This document shows, one piece after another, positions 1-7,097 of a DNA stretch of 39,209 bases (its first letter is position 1; every line of letters begins with the position of its first letter). The position numbers and the translations under genes were made by a program. The notes beneath the pieces were generated by a model, which saw only the letters and a program-made list of their open reading frames with translations, was not told the DNA's origin and searched no databases. Origin of the DNA: an uncultured Erythrobacter sp. GTDB lineage: Bacteria; Pseudomonadota; Alphaproteobacteria; Sphingomonadales; Sphingomonadaceae. The stretch covers positions 1-39,209 of the forward strand of contig CALBWA010000042.1 of NCBI GenBank assembly GCA_937969505.1, written 5' to 3'.

Positions 1-114
1 GCTGCCAGCTTCACCGGACGGGTCAGCGACAATCTGGCGGTGGCCGCCGGGATTGCCGGCAATACGGGCGATGACCGGGTGACCGCGCAGGTCGGCTTCG
101 CGCTGGGCTTTTAA
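1..114 (+). CDS. C-terminal fragment of an outer-membrane beta-barrel protein, possibly YadA-like trimeric autotransporter
   Basis: The window opens inside a reading frame that ends with TAA at 112-114, so only the last 37 residues are visible. They show alternating polar and hydrophobic residues (GRVSDNLAVAAGIAGN, then VTAQVGFALGF) and finish in Phe. A C-terminal Phe after amphipathic strands is the usual signal for BAM-dependent outer-membrane barrels, and the pattern resembles the YadA membrane anchor. The protein would then be a surface adhesin anchored as a trimer. The fragment is too short to exclude another outer-membrane barrel family. No terminator is evident in the 20 bases before the tRNA gene on the opposite strand. 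Confidence 0.45.
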   Translation, partial: AASFTGRVSDNLAVAAGIAGNTGDDRVTAQVGFALGF

Positions 115-134
115 ACGGCAAGAACAAGCAGGCT

Positions 135-221
135 TGGTGCGGGTGGCGAGACTCGAACTCGCACGATCTATAGGATCAGGGGATTTTAAGTCCCCGGCGT
201 CTACCATTCCGCCACACCCGC
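135..221 (-). tRNA. tRNA-Leu (anticodon UAA)
   Basis: Read on the minus strand this 87-base element folds as a class II tRNA. The acceptor stem is GCGGGTG with its 3' partner, and the T arm contains GTTCGAGTC. A long variable arm is present, as expected for leucine tRNAs. The anticodon stem GGGGA/TCCCC encloses the loop CTTAAAA, which gives anticodon TAA (plus-strand positions 186-188) and would read UUA/UUG codons. The 3' CCA is encoded (positions 135-137). Confidence 0.95.
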
Positions 222-286
222 ATCATGCCTTTGCGCGAACAAATCGCTACAAACAGACAACTAACGCTGATGCCCTAGCCAAGGCC

Positions 287-344
287 AATTGCAGCCACAA
301 TGCCTAACCGGCTCAAGCCGACTGCAATTTCAGGAATGAGCCGG
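287..344. other. Interleaved inverted repeats (pseudoknot-like) between tRNA-Leu and ihfB
   Basis: Two perfect inverted repeats are interleaved here. AATTGCAG (287-294) pairs with CTGCAATT (322-329), and CCGGCTC (308-314) pairs with GAGCCGG (338-344). The arm order A-B-A'-B' allows either an H-type pseudoknot or two mutually exclusive hairpins. The element lies downstream of ihfB on the minus strand and upstream of the tRNA gene. Neither arm is followed by a U-tract, so a classical intrinsic terminator is not supported. It could be the ihfB 3' end or a leader structure of the tRNA precursor. Confidence 0.35.
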
Positions 345-375
345 CGTCATGCACGGCAAAATAATGGGAATAGCG

Positions 376-657
376 TTAATCGCCATTCAGGCGCTGGCGC
401 ATTTCCTTGCCGGCCTTGAAATACGGAACGCGTTTAGCCGGGACATCAACCGCTTCGCCGGTGCGCGGGTTGCGTCCCTTTCGCGCTTCGCGTTCGCGGG
501 TTGAAAACGCACCAAAGCCGCGCAGTTCCACACGGCCTCCTTCGGCAAGGCGCTGGGCAATCTCGTCAAAAAAGATATCAACGACCTGCTCGATCTCCTC
601 TGCACGAAGTTCCGGATTGTCGCTCTGCAAAGCCTGTAGCAATTCGGACCGTATCAT
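376..657 (-). CDS. ihfB: Integration host factor subunit beta
   Basis: This 93-aa protein is a member of the HU/IHF DNA-bending family. It would pair with IhfA to bend DNA at promoters, origins and recombination sites in the nucleoid. Visible family features are the N-terminal MIRSELLQAL helix, the central GGRVELRGFGAFSTRE strand-turn region and the DNA-contacting arm with GRNPRTGE, followed by KRVPYFKAGKEMR. The start chosen is the ATG at 657, because GGAGG lies 5 bases upstream and the protein then has the usual IhfB N terminus. A longer in-frame reading to 681 would add eight atypical residues. The gene stands alone, with the GntR gene upstream in the same orientation but more than 200 bp away. 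Confidence 0.93.
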   Translation of the reverse strand: MIRSELLQALQSDNPELRAEEIEQVVDIFFDEIAQRLAEGGRVELRGFGAFSTREREARKGRNPRTGEAVDVPAKRVPYFKAGKEMRQRLNGD

Positions 658-787
658 TTTTACCCTCCACGGCCGCACCATTTAGGCCCGGTCCAGAATA
701 CTGACCCCGATAGGGATCAGCCTTTATAAGGTGCGACCCGAATAAAGTTGCCTTTACAAGAACCCTAGTGGTGCCAGAGGATTGTCC

Positions 788-815
788 CGTCCGCAACCCA
801 ATCGGACGTGTTTTT
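788..815 (+). terminator. Intrinsic-terminator-like hairpin on the plus strand with no annotated upstream gene
   Basis: CGTCCG (788-793) and CGGACG (803-808) form a 6-bp perfect stem with a 9-base loop. TGTTTTTG follows on the plus strand, giving a run of five T. This is the layout of a weak rho-independent terminator for plus-strand transcription, but both flanking genes (ihfB and the GntR gene) are on the minus strand. It may be chance, or the end of a short unannotated plus-strand RNA. Confidence 0.25.
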
Positions 816-892
816 GCTGTCTATCGCTTAGTGATTTGCTACACAAACGTTTGCATAGATACGTTGACGGCCATGGAGACAAGGAACGCGGA

Positions 893-1234
893 TTAGTCCG
901 CACTCGCCAGGAGTTCGCTGGCCTTAATTCCCAGTCGCTCCATCCGGGCCCGAATCTCAGGCCACTCCGCTTTCAGGAATTGTTCGCGCTCGTCATGACG
1001 CAGCCTAGCTGCCGCACCATCCACAACATACATGCCCACGCCACGTTGAACCTCGACCAGGCCATCATTCTGAAACTGCTGATAAGCCTTGGCTACGGTC
1101 AGAGGGTTCGCCCCCTGCTCAGCTGCAAGTGCGCGGACCGACGGCAGCATGGCACCTTCGGCATACTCGCCCTCAATAATGGCAGCTGCAATCTGATCAC
1201 GCAGCTTGAGATAGACTGGTCGGTTCTGGCTCAT
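893..1234 (-). CDS. GntR-family transcriptional regulator, YtrA-type (short)
   Basis: A 113-aa DNA-binding repressor. Residues 8-75 form a GntR winged helix-turn-helix: VYLKLRDQIAAAI, then GAMLPSVRALAAEQGANPLTV and the recognition part AKAYQQFQNDGLVEVQRGVG. A short C-terminal helical tail of about 35 residues follows in place of a large effector domain, which is the arrangement of the YtrA subfamily. The ATG at 1234 is preferred because AAGGGA lies 5 bases upstream. The reading frame extends to a TTG at 1249, but that start would bury this ribosome site. YtrA-type regulators usually sit beside ABC transporter genes. None is seen here, so the target is unknown. Confidence 0.85.
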   Translation of the reverse strand: MSQNRPVYLKLRDQIAAAIIEGEYAEGAMLPSVRALAAEQGANPLTVAKAYQQFQNDGLVEVQRGVGMYVVDGAAARLRHDEREQFLKAEWPEIRARMERLGIKASELLASAD

Positions 1235-1426
1235 GATAGTCCCTTGCAAGGTGCCTCAGTGCCATAATACAGCGGTGCGCGTCAAGCCCCGGTTCCTTCC
1301 GCATGCGGTCAATGCTGGCCAAGCCTGCTGGCCATTCAGTGTCACGCGAAGGAAGGATCAAGAAAAATGAAAGATTTCATTCATCAATAATAGCCATGAC
1401 GGCAAAGTTGGTGATAAGGAGGCATC

Positions 1427-2602
1427 ATGCATTCGCCATTAATCGCTGCAGTATGGCTCGCCTCGAGCGCACCAGCCGCCATCACGCCTGAGAATATTGA
1501 GCCCGTCGCGCTGGACCAGCACGCGCTTGCGCAAGATACGCTTGCGCAACTCGCTCTCGCACCTGATGAGGTTTTTGCCGTTCCGGCAACTTTTGCCTTT
1601 GCTCAAAAAGAGCCAGCACCTCAAGAAACGGGCGGAACCTCTTCACCGCAACTCGATCCACAGTCAGACGATACTCCTGCAACCAATGAGCCGGAGGGGC
1701 CTGATGAAAACAGCCCAGCCGCGGTTGCAGACGGCAACACGATCGTCGTCACAGGCGCTGCAGACGCCATCGGCAAAGATCCGCTCTCTGCAATGAACGA
1801 AGTTTCGTTTGAACTGACCCAAGAGGTTGATGAGGCTTTGGTTGGGCCGATTGCCAACGCCTACGAAGATGGGTTGCCCCGTCCGGTGCGTAAGGGTCTG
1901 CGCAATTTCTTCCGCAATCTGCTCGAGCCGGTCAATTTTCTCAACTACCTGTTGCAGTTCAAGCCGGGCAAGGCCTTTGAAACGCTGGGCAGGTTCGCAA
2001 TTAACAGCACCGTCGGGATTGCTGGCTTCATTGATGTTGCAGAACGCAAACCCTTCAATCTCCCTTATCGCCGTAACGGTTTTTCCAACACACTGGGCTA
2101 TTACGGCGTTGGACACGGGCCGTTTCTGTTCGTACCATTGGTCGGTGCTACGACATTGCGCGACCTGATCGGTAGTTTTCTGGACCAGTCAGTATTGCCT
2201 CTGGCTGTCGGCGCACCCTTCAACACACCGTATTACGCTATTCCCGCCTATACCGTGAATTCGCTGGAGTTCCGGATCGAGTTTGACGAAAAGCTGACCG
2301 AGATTCGCGAAACGGATGATCCGTATTTTGCAGCACGCGAGAGCTATCTGTGCAACCGCGAAGCCGATATTGCCGCATTGAAGAACCGCCCCCCGCCACG
2401 CGATTGCAGCATTGAGGCGCTGATGTCCGAAGGTGCGCCATTGATAGCTGCAGGCGCCGACCTGACGGATCAGGATCTGGGATCCGCAGTTGAACAGGTA
2501 ACCGGCGCTGCACAACCAGTTGATGCAGCCGCGCCAGAACCGATCGAGCCTGAAATCCGCTATATCAGCGAGGAAGTCGTCCAGCCCTTGCCGCAGGCTT
2601 GA
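1427..2602 (+). CDS. MlaA (VacJ) family phospholipid-asymmetry protein without a lipobox
   Basis: A 391-aa protein. MlaA proteins sit in the outer membrane and remove mislocalised phospholipids from the outer leaflet, passing them to the periplasmic MlaC carrier. The family signature spans about residues 117-310, including VRKGLRNFFRNLLEPVNFLN, the GRFAINSTVGIAGFIDVA stretch, and NTLGYYGVGHGPFLFVPLVG. A strong ribosome site (AAGGAGG) precedes the ATG. E. coli MlaA is a lipoprotein. Here the N terminus is a short hydrophobic stretch without a Cys, followed by about 90 residues of Ala/Pro/Gln/Glu-rich linker, so the membrane attachment must differ. Two Cys residues near the C terminus (in YLCNRE and RDCSIE) could form a disulfide. 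No mlaBCDEF genes are in the window. Confidence 0.85.
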   Translation: MHSPLIAAVWLASSAPAAITPENIEPVALDQHALAQDTLAQLALAPDEVFAVPATFAFAQKEPAPQETGGTSSPQLDPQSDDTPATNEPEGPDENSPAAVADGNTIVVTGAADAIGKDPLSAMNEVSFELTQEVDEALVGPIANAYEDGLPRPVRKGLRNFFRNLLEPVNFLNYLLQFKPGKAFETLGRFAINSTVGIAGFIDVAERKPFNLPYRRNGFSNTLGYYGVGHGPFLFVPLVGATTLRDLIGSFLDQSVLPLAVGAPFNTPYYAIPAYTVNSLEFRIEFDEKLTEIRETDDPYFAARESYLCNREADIAALKNRPPPRDCSIEALMSEGAPLIAAGADLTDQDLGSAVEQVTGAAQPVDAAAPEPIEPEIRYISEEVVQPLPQA

Positions 2603-2609
2603 GCCAACG

Positions 2610-3410
2610 TCACTCGCCCCGGAAATTGGCCAAGCGCTTTTCAAGCAGGGCGTCAATGCCTTCCATATGATCATCGGTCAGATGCATGAGCGCCTGCGTG
2701 TTCGCCGCCATTTCCAGCGCCGTGTCATAAGTTATCGACTGCCCCTGACGCAGAAGGTTTTTGGTGTGGCGCAAAGCATGCGGCGGTTGAGCCGCGATCC
2801 TGCCGGCCAGTGACTGGGCTTGCTCGTTCAAATCCTCAGCGGGATGGACCTGACTGACCAATCCCCATTCCAACGCTTGGTCAGGCCCGATAACATCGCC
2901 GGTGTAGAACAGTTCTGCGGCGCGGCTTTGGCCAATCACCCGCGGCAATATCCATGTGCCGCCATCGCCAGGGATAATGCCCAGCTTGAGGAAGGTGACA
3001 CCAAATTTGGCCTTGTCGCTGGCCATGCGGATATCTGCCAGACAGGCCAGATCGCACCCGAGCCCTATGGCTGGGCCGTTGATCGCGGCGATCAGCGGTA
3101 CGCGCAGACCATACAGCGCACGCAGGATCCGGTGAATATTGTTGCGATATCCGTCTGAAATCCCCGGAGGGGTCCCGCCGAAATTGCCACTACGTTCCTT
3201 CATCGCCTTGATGTCGCCCCCGGCGGAGAAGGCGCGACCGGCACCGGTCAGGATGACGCAGCGCACACTCATATCGGTGTTGATTGCATCACAGGCTGCA
3301 ACAAAAGCATCCCCATCGCCATCGGCACCCAGCGCATTCATCGTGTCCGGACGGTTAAGTGTCAGCGTGGTAACATGGCCTTTGCGGTGGATATCCAGCA
3401 GGCTCATCAT
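2610..3410 (-). CDS. Enoyl-CoA hydratase/isomerase (crotonase) family protein
   Basis: A 266-aa crotonase-fold acyl-CoA enzyme. It has the typical N-terminal strand (VTTLTLNRPDTMNALG), the oxyanion-hole segment AFSAGGDIKAM, the second oxyanion region NGPAIGLGCDLACLADIRMA, and the C-terminal trimerisation helices. The two catalytic glutamates of enoyl-CoA hydratase appear absent: one position is Asp (GCDLA) and the other is hydrophobic (FGVTFLKLG). A GIIPGDGGTW loop offers an Asp instead. It may therefore be an isomerase or another crotonase activity, not a hydratase. The start ATG (3410) overlaps the stop of the upstream hydrolase gene as ATGA, with AGGGA upstream, so the two are translationally coupled. 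Confidence 0.88.
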   Translation of the reverse strand: MMSLLDIHRKGHVTTLTLNRPDTMNALGADGDGDAFVAACDAINTDMSVRCVILTGAGRAFSAGGDIKAMKERSGNFGGTPPGISDGYRNNIHRILRALYGLRVPLIAAINGPAIGLGCDLACLADIRMASDKAKFGVTFLKLGIIPGDGGTWILPRVIGQSRAAELFYTGDVIGPDQALEWGLVSQVHPAEDLNEQAQSLAGRIAAQPPHALRHTKNLLRQGQSITYDTALEMAANTQALMHLTDDHMEGIDALLEKRLANFRGE

Positions 3411-4264
3411 TCGTTCCCTTCAGGTGGTGCAGCGCTTGTCAGAAAAGTCAGAACAGCCTGTTCGGCTGCATCGTGCCAGGCCAGGTCGTGCCCGACACCG
3501 TCGAATTCGATCAATTGCACATTGTCATCGCCCTGCGCTAATTGCCGGGCATGATTGACCGGGATCAGCGTGTCTGCAGTGCCGTGAAGGATAAGGATGG
3601 GGCCTCCCATCTCAACCAGTTTTTCATCGTTGCGATAATGATCACGCAGCAAAAACGAGACTGGTAGAATTTTCAGTTTTTCCGACACCAGCTGGGTCAG
3701 ACTGGCAAAGGGTGAAATCAGCACCAGCGCGCGCGACGAATGTTCAAGCGCCATCTGTGTCGCCACACCGCTGCCGATAGAATTACCGATCAGGACAGTG
3801 TCCTGAGCACCGATCCCGCGTTCGGCAAGCCATGCCAGCGCCGCCCGTCCGTCCTTGTAGAGGCCTTCCTCGGTCGGCTTGCCCGGATTGTCCCGATACC
3901 CGCGATATTCGGCCGCAAGAACACCATAACCAGCGGGTGTCAGGCGCTCTGTTGCGACCACAGAACTTTGCCAATCAGCAGCATTTCCATGGAAATAGAC
4001 TATCGTAGGTTTGCCGGCTTGTGCGGGACGGTAGCCAGCCTGCAACTGCAAGCCGTCAGCAGTCTGATAGGCAATTTGGTCAAAGCCTGCAGGAACATGG
4101 GCCTCACCCTGGGGGGCAGGATACAAAAAACTTGGCTGCGTGGTGAAGAGCAGTCCGGCCACCGCCAAATAGGCCAGCAAGAGCACGCAAGCAAAGGTCA
4201 ACATGGTGTGTGATGATTTGGAAGGCGTGCGGGCAGGTTTGGCATGGCTTGCATTGTTTTCCAC
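3407..4264 (-). CDS. Membrane-anchored alpha/beta hydrolase (ABHD13/17-like)
   Basis: A 285-aa serine hydrolase. A single N-terminal membrane segment (about residues 21-41, MLTFACVLLLAYLAVAGLLF) anchors it. The fold then shows the oxyanion motif YFHGNAADW, the nucleophile elbow GNSIGSG (Ser about 162), the acid Asp in HGTADTLIP (about 231) and the His in GVGHDLAWHD (about 259). These proteins act on ester or thioester bonds; the substrate cannot be read from the sequence. I place the start at GTG 4264 because GGGAGG lies 7 bases upstream. An ATG at 4279 in the same frame is the alternative and would encode that ribosome site as MGGGG. It is coupled by a 4-base overlap to the crotonase gene downstream. 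Confidence 0.85.
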   Translation of the reverse strand: MENNASHAKPARTPSKSSHTMLTFACVLLLAYLAVAGLLFTTQPSFLYPAPQGEAHVPAGFDQIAYQTADGLQLQAGYRPAQAGKPTIVYFHGNAADWQSSVVATERLTPAGYGVLAAEYRGYRDNPGKPTEEGLYKDGRAALAWLAERGIGAQDTVLIGNSIGSGVATQMALEHSSRALVLISPFASLTQLVSEKLKILPVSFLLRDHYRNDEKLVEMGGPILILHGTADTLIPVNHARQLAQGDDNVQLIEFDGVGHDLAWHDAAEQAVLTFLTSAAPPEGNE

Positions 4265-4315
4265 GCCGCCACCTCCCATTAAACCTGTGCCTATTAGCCT
4301 ACGCTCATCCAGGCG

Positions 4316-6241
4316 TTAGGCCCGCGCTTCTTCCACGCCGGTGCCTGAATTGTGGCGCAGGGCCTTCAGCACGCAATCAACGATTTGCGGCGCATTCAGC
4401 CCCGCCTCGTCATATTGCTTTTCCGGTGCGTCCTGATCGATAAACGTATCGGGCAAACGCAACGTCCGCACCTTCAGGCCATGATCGGTCAATCCCGTGT
4501 CGCTGGCAAAGGTCAGCACATGCGCACCAAGCCCGCCGATCGCGCCTTCTTCCACCGTCACCACCACTTCGTGGCTGCGCATGAGCTTGGCGATCAGATC
4601 TTCATCCAGAGGCTTGGCAAAGCGCATGTCGGCGACCGTGGTCGAAAGCCCCTTGGCCTCCAGTGCGTCGGCAGCTTTTTTCGCTTCTTCCAGCCGTGCG
4701 CCAAGAGAGAGAATGGCAATCTTGCTTCCTTCGCGGACAATACGGCCTTTGCCGATTTCCAGTTTTTCGAGCGTATCAGGAATTGGCACGCCAACACCTG
4801 ATCCGCGCGGATAACGCAGCGCAATCGGCCCGTCGTCATATTCGGCAGCGGTGTAGGTCATATTGGCGAGTTCAGCTTCATCAGCAGCAGCCATCACCAC
4901 CATATTGGGAAGCGTCGCCAGATAGGTGATATCAAAACTGCCGGCATGGGTTGCTCCGTCGGCACCAACCAGTCCGGCACGGTCAATCGCGAAGCGAACA
5001 GGCAGGTTCTGGATCGCAACATCATGCACCACCTGATCATAGGCGCGCTGAAGGAATGTCGAGTAGATCGCAGCAAATGGGCGCATTCCTTGCGCCGCAA
5101 GACCCGCAGCAAAGGTCACACCATGCTGTTCGGCAATACCGACATCGAAACTGCGTTCAGGGTGCGCCTTGGCAAAACGGTCAACCCCGGTGCCCGAAGG
5201 CATGGCCGCAGTGATGGCGCAAATGCGCTTATCGGTTTCAGCCAGTTTTGCCAGCGTATCGCCGAACACGTTCTGATAGGCTGGCGGCCCAGGTTTGCCC
5301 TTGGCTTTTTCACCCGTCACGACATTGAATTTGGGCACGCCGTGATACTTGTCCGCGCTGTCTTCAGCCGGGCCATATCCCTTGCCCTTGGTCGTCACCA
5401 CATGGATCAGGACCGGGCCTTGATCACTGTCGCGCACATTTTCGAGCACCGGTATCAAATGGTCCAGATTATGGCCGTCAATCGGCCCGACATAGTAAAA
5501 GCCAAGCTCTTCAAACAAGGTCCCGCCGGTCACCATGCCGCGGGTGTATTCCTCTGCCTTGTCCAGCGTGGAATGCACGCGGCGCGACAGTTTCTTGGCA
5601 AACCGGGAGGCAAGCGATCGCAGGCCAAGATACTCGCTGGAGGAGACCATACGCGCCAGATAGGCGCTGAGCCCGCCCACCGGGGGGGCAATGGACATGT
5701 CATTGTCATTCAGGATAACGACCAATCGGTTGCCGGCCTGTTCGGCATTGTTCATGGCTTCATAGGCCATGCCAGCGCTCATCGCGCCATCGCCGATCAC
5801 CGCAATCCCGCGGCCCGGCTTGTCATTCAGCTTGTTAGCTACGGCAAAGCCCAGTGCTGCCGAGATTGAAGTGGAGGAATGCGCTGCGCCGAACGGGTCA
5901 TACTCGCTCTCGCTGCGTTTGGTAAAGCCTGATAGACCGCCACCCTGGCGCAAGGTGCGGATACGATCACGGCGCCCGGTCAGAATTTTGTGCGGATAGG
6001 CCTGATGGCCAACGTCCCAGATCAAACGATCATCCGGCGTATTGAAAACATAGTGAAGCGCAACTGTAAGCTCGACCACGCCAAGGCCAGAGCCCAGATG
6101 TCCGCCGGTTGATCCGACCGCGTCAATCATCTCGGTGCGCAGTTCATCGGCCAACTGGCGCAAATCTTTTTGCTCAAGCTTCCTCAGATCTTCCGGTATG
6201 GTAACCGTGTCGAGAAGGGGGGTCGTGGGTTTTTCCGTCAT
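4316..6241 (-). CDS. dxs: 1-deoxy-D-xylulose-5-phosphate synthase
   Basis: A 641-aa thiamine-diphosphate enzyme that condenses pyruvate and glyceraldehyde 3-phosphate to DXP. This is the first step of the MEP isoprenoid pathway and feeds carotenoids, quinones and hopanoids. Visible features are [16 protein letters not shown] with the catalytic His, the thiamine-binding GDGAMSAG...NDNDMSI block, and the GIAEQH motif with the conserved Glu at residue 371. The C-terminal transketolase domain is also present. Its length matches the family (about 620-645). The start ATG has AAGG about 13 bases upstream. It stands apart from the usual alphaproteobacterial xseB-ispA partners, neither of which is in the window. 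Confidence 0.97.
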   Translation of the reverse strand: MTEKPTTPLLDTVTIPEDLRKLEQKDLRQLADELRTEMIDAVGSTGGHLGSGLGVVELTVALHYVFNTPDDRLIWDVGHQAYPHKILTGRRDRIRTLRQGGGLSGFTKRSESEYDPFGAAHSSTSISAALGFAVANKLNDKPGRGIAVIGDGAMSAGMAYEAMNNAEQAGNRLVVILNDNDMSIAPPVGGLSAYLARMVSSSEYLGLRSLASRFAKKLSRRVHSTLDKAEEYTRGMVTGGTLFEELGFYYVGPIDGHNLDHLIPVLENVRDSDQGPVLIHVVTTKGKGYGPAEDSADKYHGVPKFNVVTGEKAKGKPGPPAYQNVFGDTLAKLAETDKRICAITAAMPSGTGVDRFAKAHPERSFDVGIAEQHGVTFAAGLAAQGMRPFAAIYSTFLQRAYDQVVHDVAIQNLPVRFAIDRAGLVGADGATHAGSFDITYLATLPNMVVMAAADEAELANMTYTAAEYDDGPIALRYPRGSGVGVPIPDTLEKLEIGKGRIVREGSKIAILSLGARLEEAKKAADALEAKGLSTTVADMRFAKPLDEDLIAKLMRSHEVVVTVEEGAIGGLGAHVLTFASDTGLTDHGLKVRTLRLPDTFIDQDAPEKQYDEAGLNAPQIVDCVLKALRHNSGTGVEEARA

Positions 6242-6313
6242 GGAAGAAGCCCTTACACCTGAAAATAGAAACTGTCGATGAACGGTTCGTCGCTATTTCT
6301 GAACGCCCTGCCG

Positions 6314-6787
6314 TCAGGTGACCGTCTGGCAACCCTTGCAGATTCCCCTGATCTCGACAATCGGCCGCTCCGCCTTGAATTGCAGCGAGCTAGCGATGGT
6401 GCGCACCTTGTGGCTGACATCATCGTCATCAACATGGGTCGCTTCGCCGCATTCGTCACAGACGAGAAAGATGCAATCATGCTCGCATCCGGGATGGCTG
6501 TTGGCGAGATAGGCATTGGCGCTTTCGACCCGCATCGCCAGATTGTTGGTCACGAACAGGTCCAGTATGCGGTAAACACTGTTGGGCGCCACCCGCTTGC
6601 CTCGCGCCTGCGACAGATTGTCGGCAATATCATAGGCTGATGTTGGCCGTTCATGCTTGGCGAGCTCGGTAAAAACCGCCTCACGCATGCCAGTCCATTG
6701 TTCGCCCGCCTCGGACAGGGATTGCCGTGCTGCATCGACCAAAGTCGCGCCGCTGTGCTCTTGATGTGCGTGTGAATGTGCCGCCAT
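6314..6787 (-). CDS. zur: Fur-family metalloregulator, probably Zur (zinc uptake regulator)
   Basis: A 157-aa Fur-superfamily repressor. The N-terminal winged helix (about residues 20-95) includes RPTSAYDIADNLSQ and the recognition region APNSVYRILDLFVTNNLA. The C-terminal half carries two CxxC pairs, C110/C113 (VCDECG) and C150/C153 (ICKGCQ), which form the structural zinc site. A further HPGCEHDC segment is typical of Zur rather than Fur. The N terminus is His-rich (HSHAHQEH), a possible extra metal ligand. The ATG at 6787 is preferred over a TTG three codons upstream, though neither has a clear ribosome site. A 50-aa membrane protein gene lies 39 bases upstream on the same strand and may be co-transcribed. 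Confidence 0.85.
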   Translation of the reverse strand: MAAHSHAHQEHSGATLVDAARQSLSEAGEQWTGMREAVFTELAKHERPTSAYDIADNLSQARGKRVAPNSVYRILDLFVTNNLAMRVESANAYLANSHPGCEHDCIFLVCDECGEATHVDDDDVSHKVRTIASSLQFKAERPIVEIRGICKGCQTVT

Positions 6788-6826
6788 GAAAGGCAATATA
6801 GCGATGCTGGCTCGCTTGCGCCAGCT

Positions 6827-6979
6827 TCAGTCGGCGACCGCTTCGATTTCAGCGGCCTGCACCTGAGGCGCAAATTCAGCGTTCCACGCCGCGCCATTGC
6901 TCATCACAACAAGAATAGCTCCGGCGAGAAAGCCGATGCCGAAGTTGCGGGAGAGGTCCGATTTCAAAAAGTCGATCAT
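6827..6979 (-). CDS. Small predicted membrane protein (50 aa) upstream of zur
   Basis: An open frame from ATG 6979 to TGA 6827 encodes a 50-residue protein. A charged N terminus (MIDFLKSDLSRNF) is followed by one hydrophobic segment (GIGFLAGAILVVM, about residues 14-26) and an acidic, Ala-rich tail ending EIEAVAD. It has the shape of a single-span inner-membrane microprotein. It almost fills the gap between the zur gene and the divergent flavoprotein gene. Codon choice (GCC, GGC, CTC, ATC) matches neighbouring genes. The ribosome site is weak (GGCAG about 12 bases upstream). I do not recognise the family. Co-transcription with zur is likely from spacing, so a metal-related role is possible but unproven. 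Confidence 0.6.
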   Translation of the reverse strand: MIDFLKSDLSRNFGIGFLAGAILVVMSNGAAWNAEFAPQVQAAEIEAVAD

Positions 6980-7097
6980 GATGTGTCTGCCAATTCTCTT
7001 CTCGCACCGTATAAGCCCGATGACTTACGAACAGGTGAACGTCTTGTTGTCCTTTTGCTATTCGCAAGTGGCAGCGGTTTGGTTACAGTGGAAACTT

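Noticed and set aside
844..853. CAAACGTTTG palindrome resembling a LacI-type operator
   Set aside because: Its core differs from the GAACGTTC sites of the glucan locus and a 10-bp palindrome is easily due to chance; no sugar gene is near.
1242..1251. CCTTGCAAGG palindrome overlapping the GntR ribosome site
   Set aside because: It could be an autoregulatory operator, but there is no second copy and YtrA-type sites are usually longer.
782..1267. 161-codon plus-strand frame over the GntR gene
   Set aside because: It is antisense to a clear winged-helix regulator and lacks a ribosome site or family motif.
4946..5869. 307-codon plus-strand frame opposite dxs
   Set aside because: It lies opposite the conserved transketolase domains and shows no domain or ribosome site.
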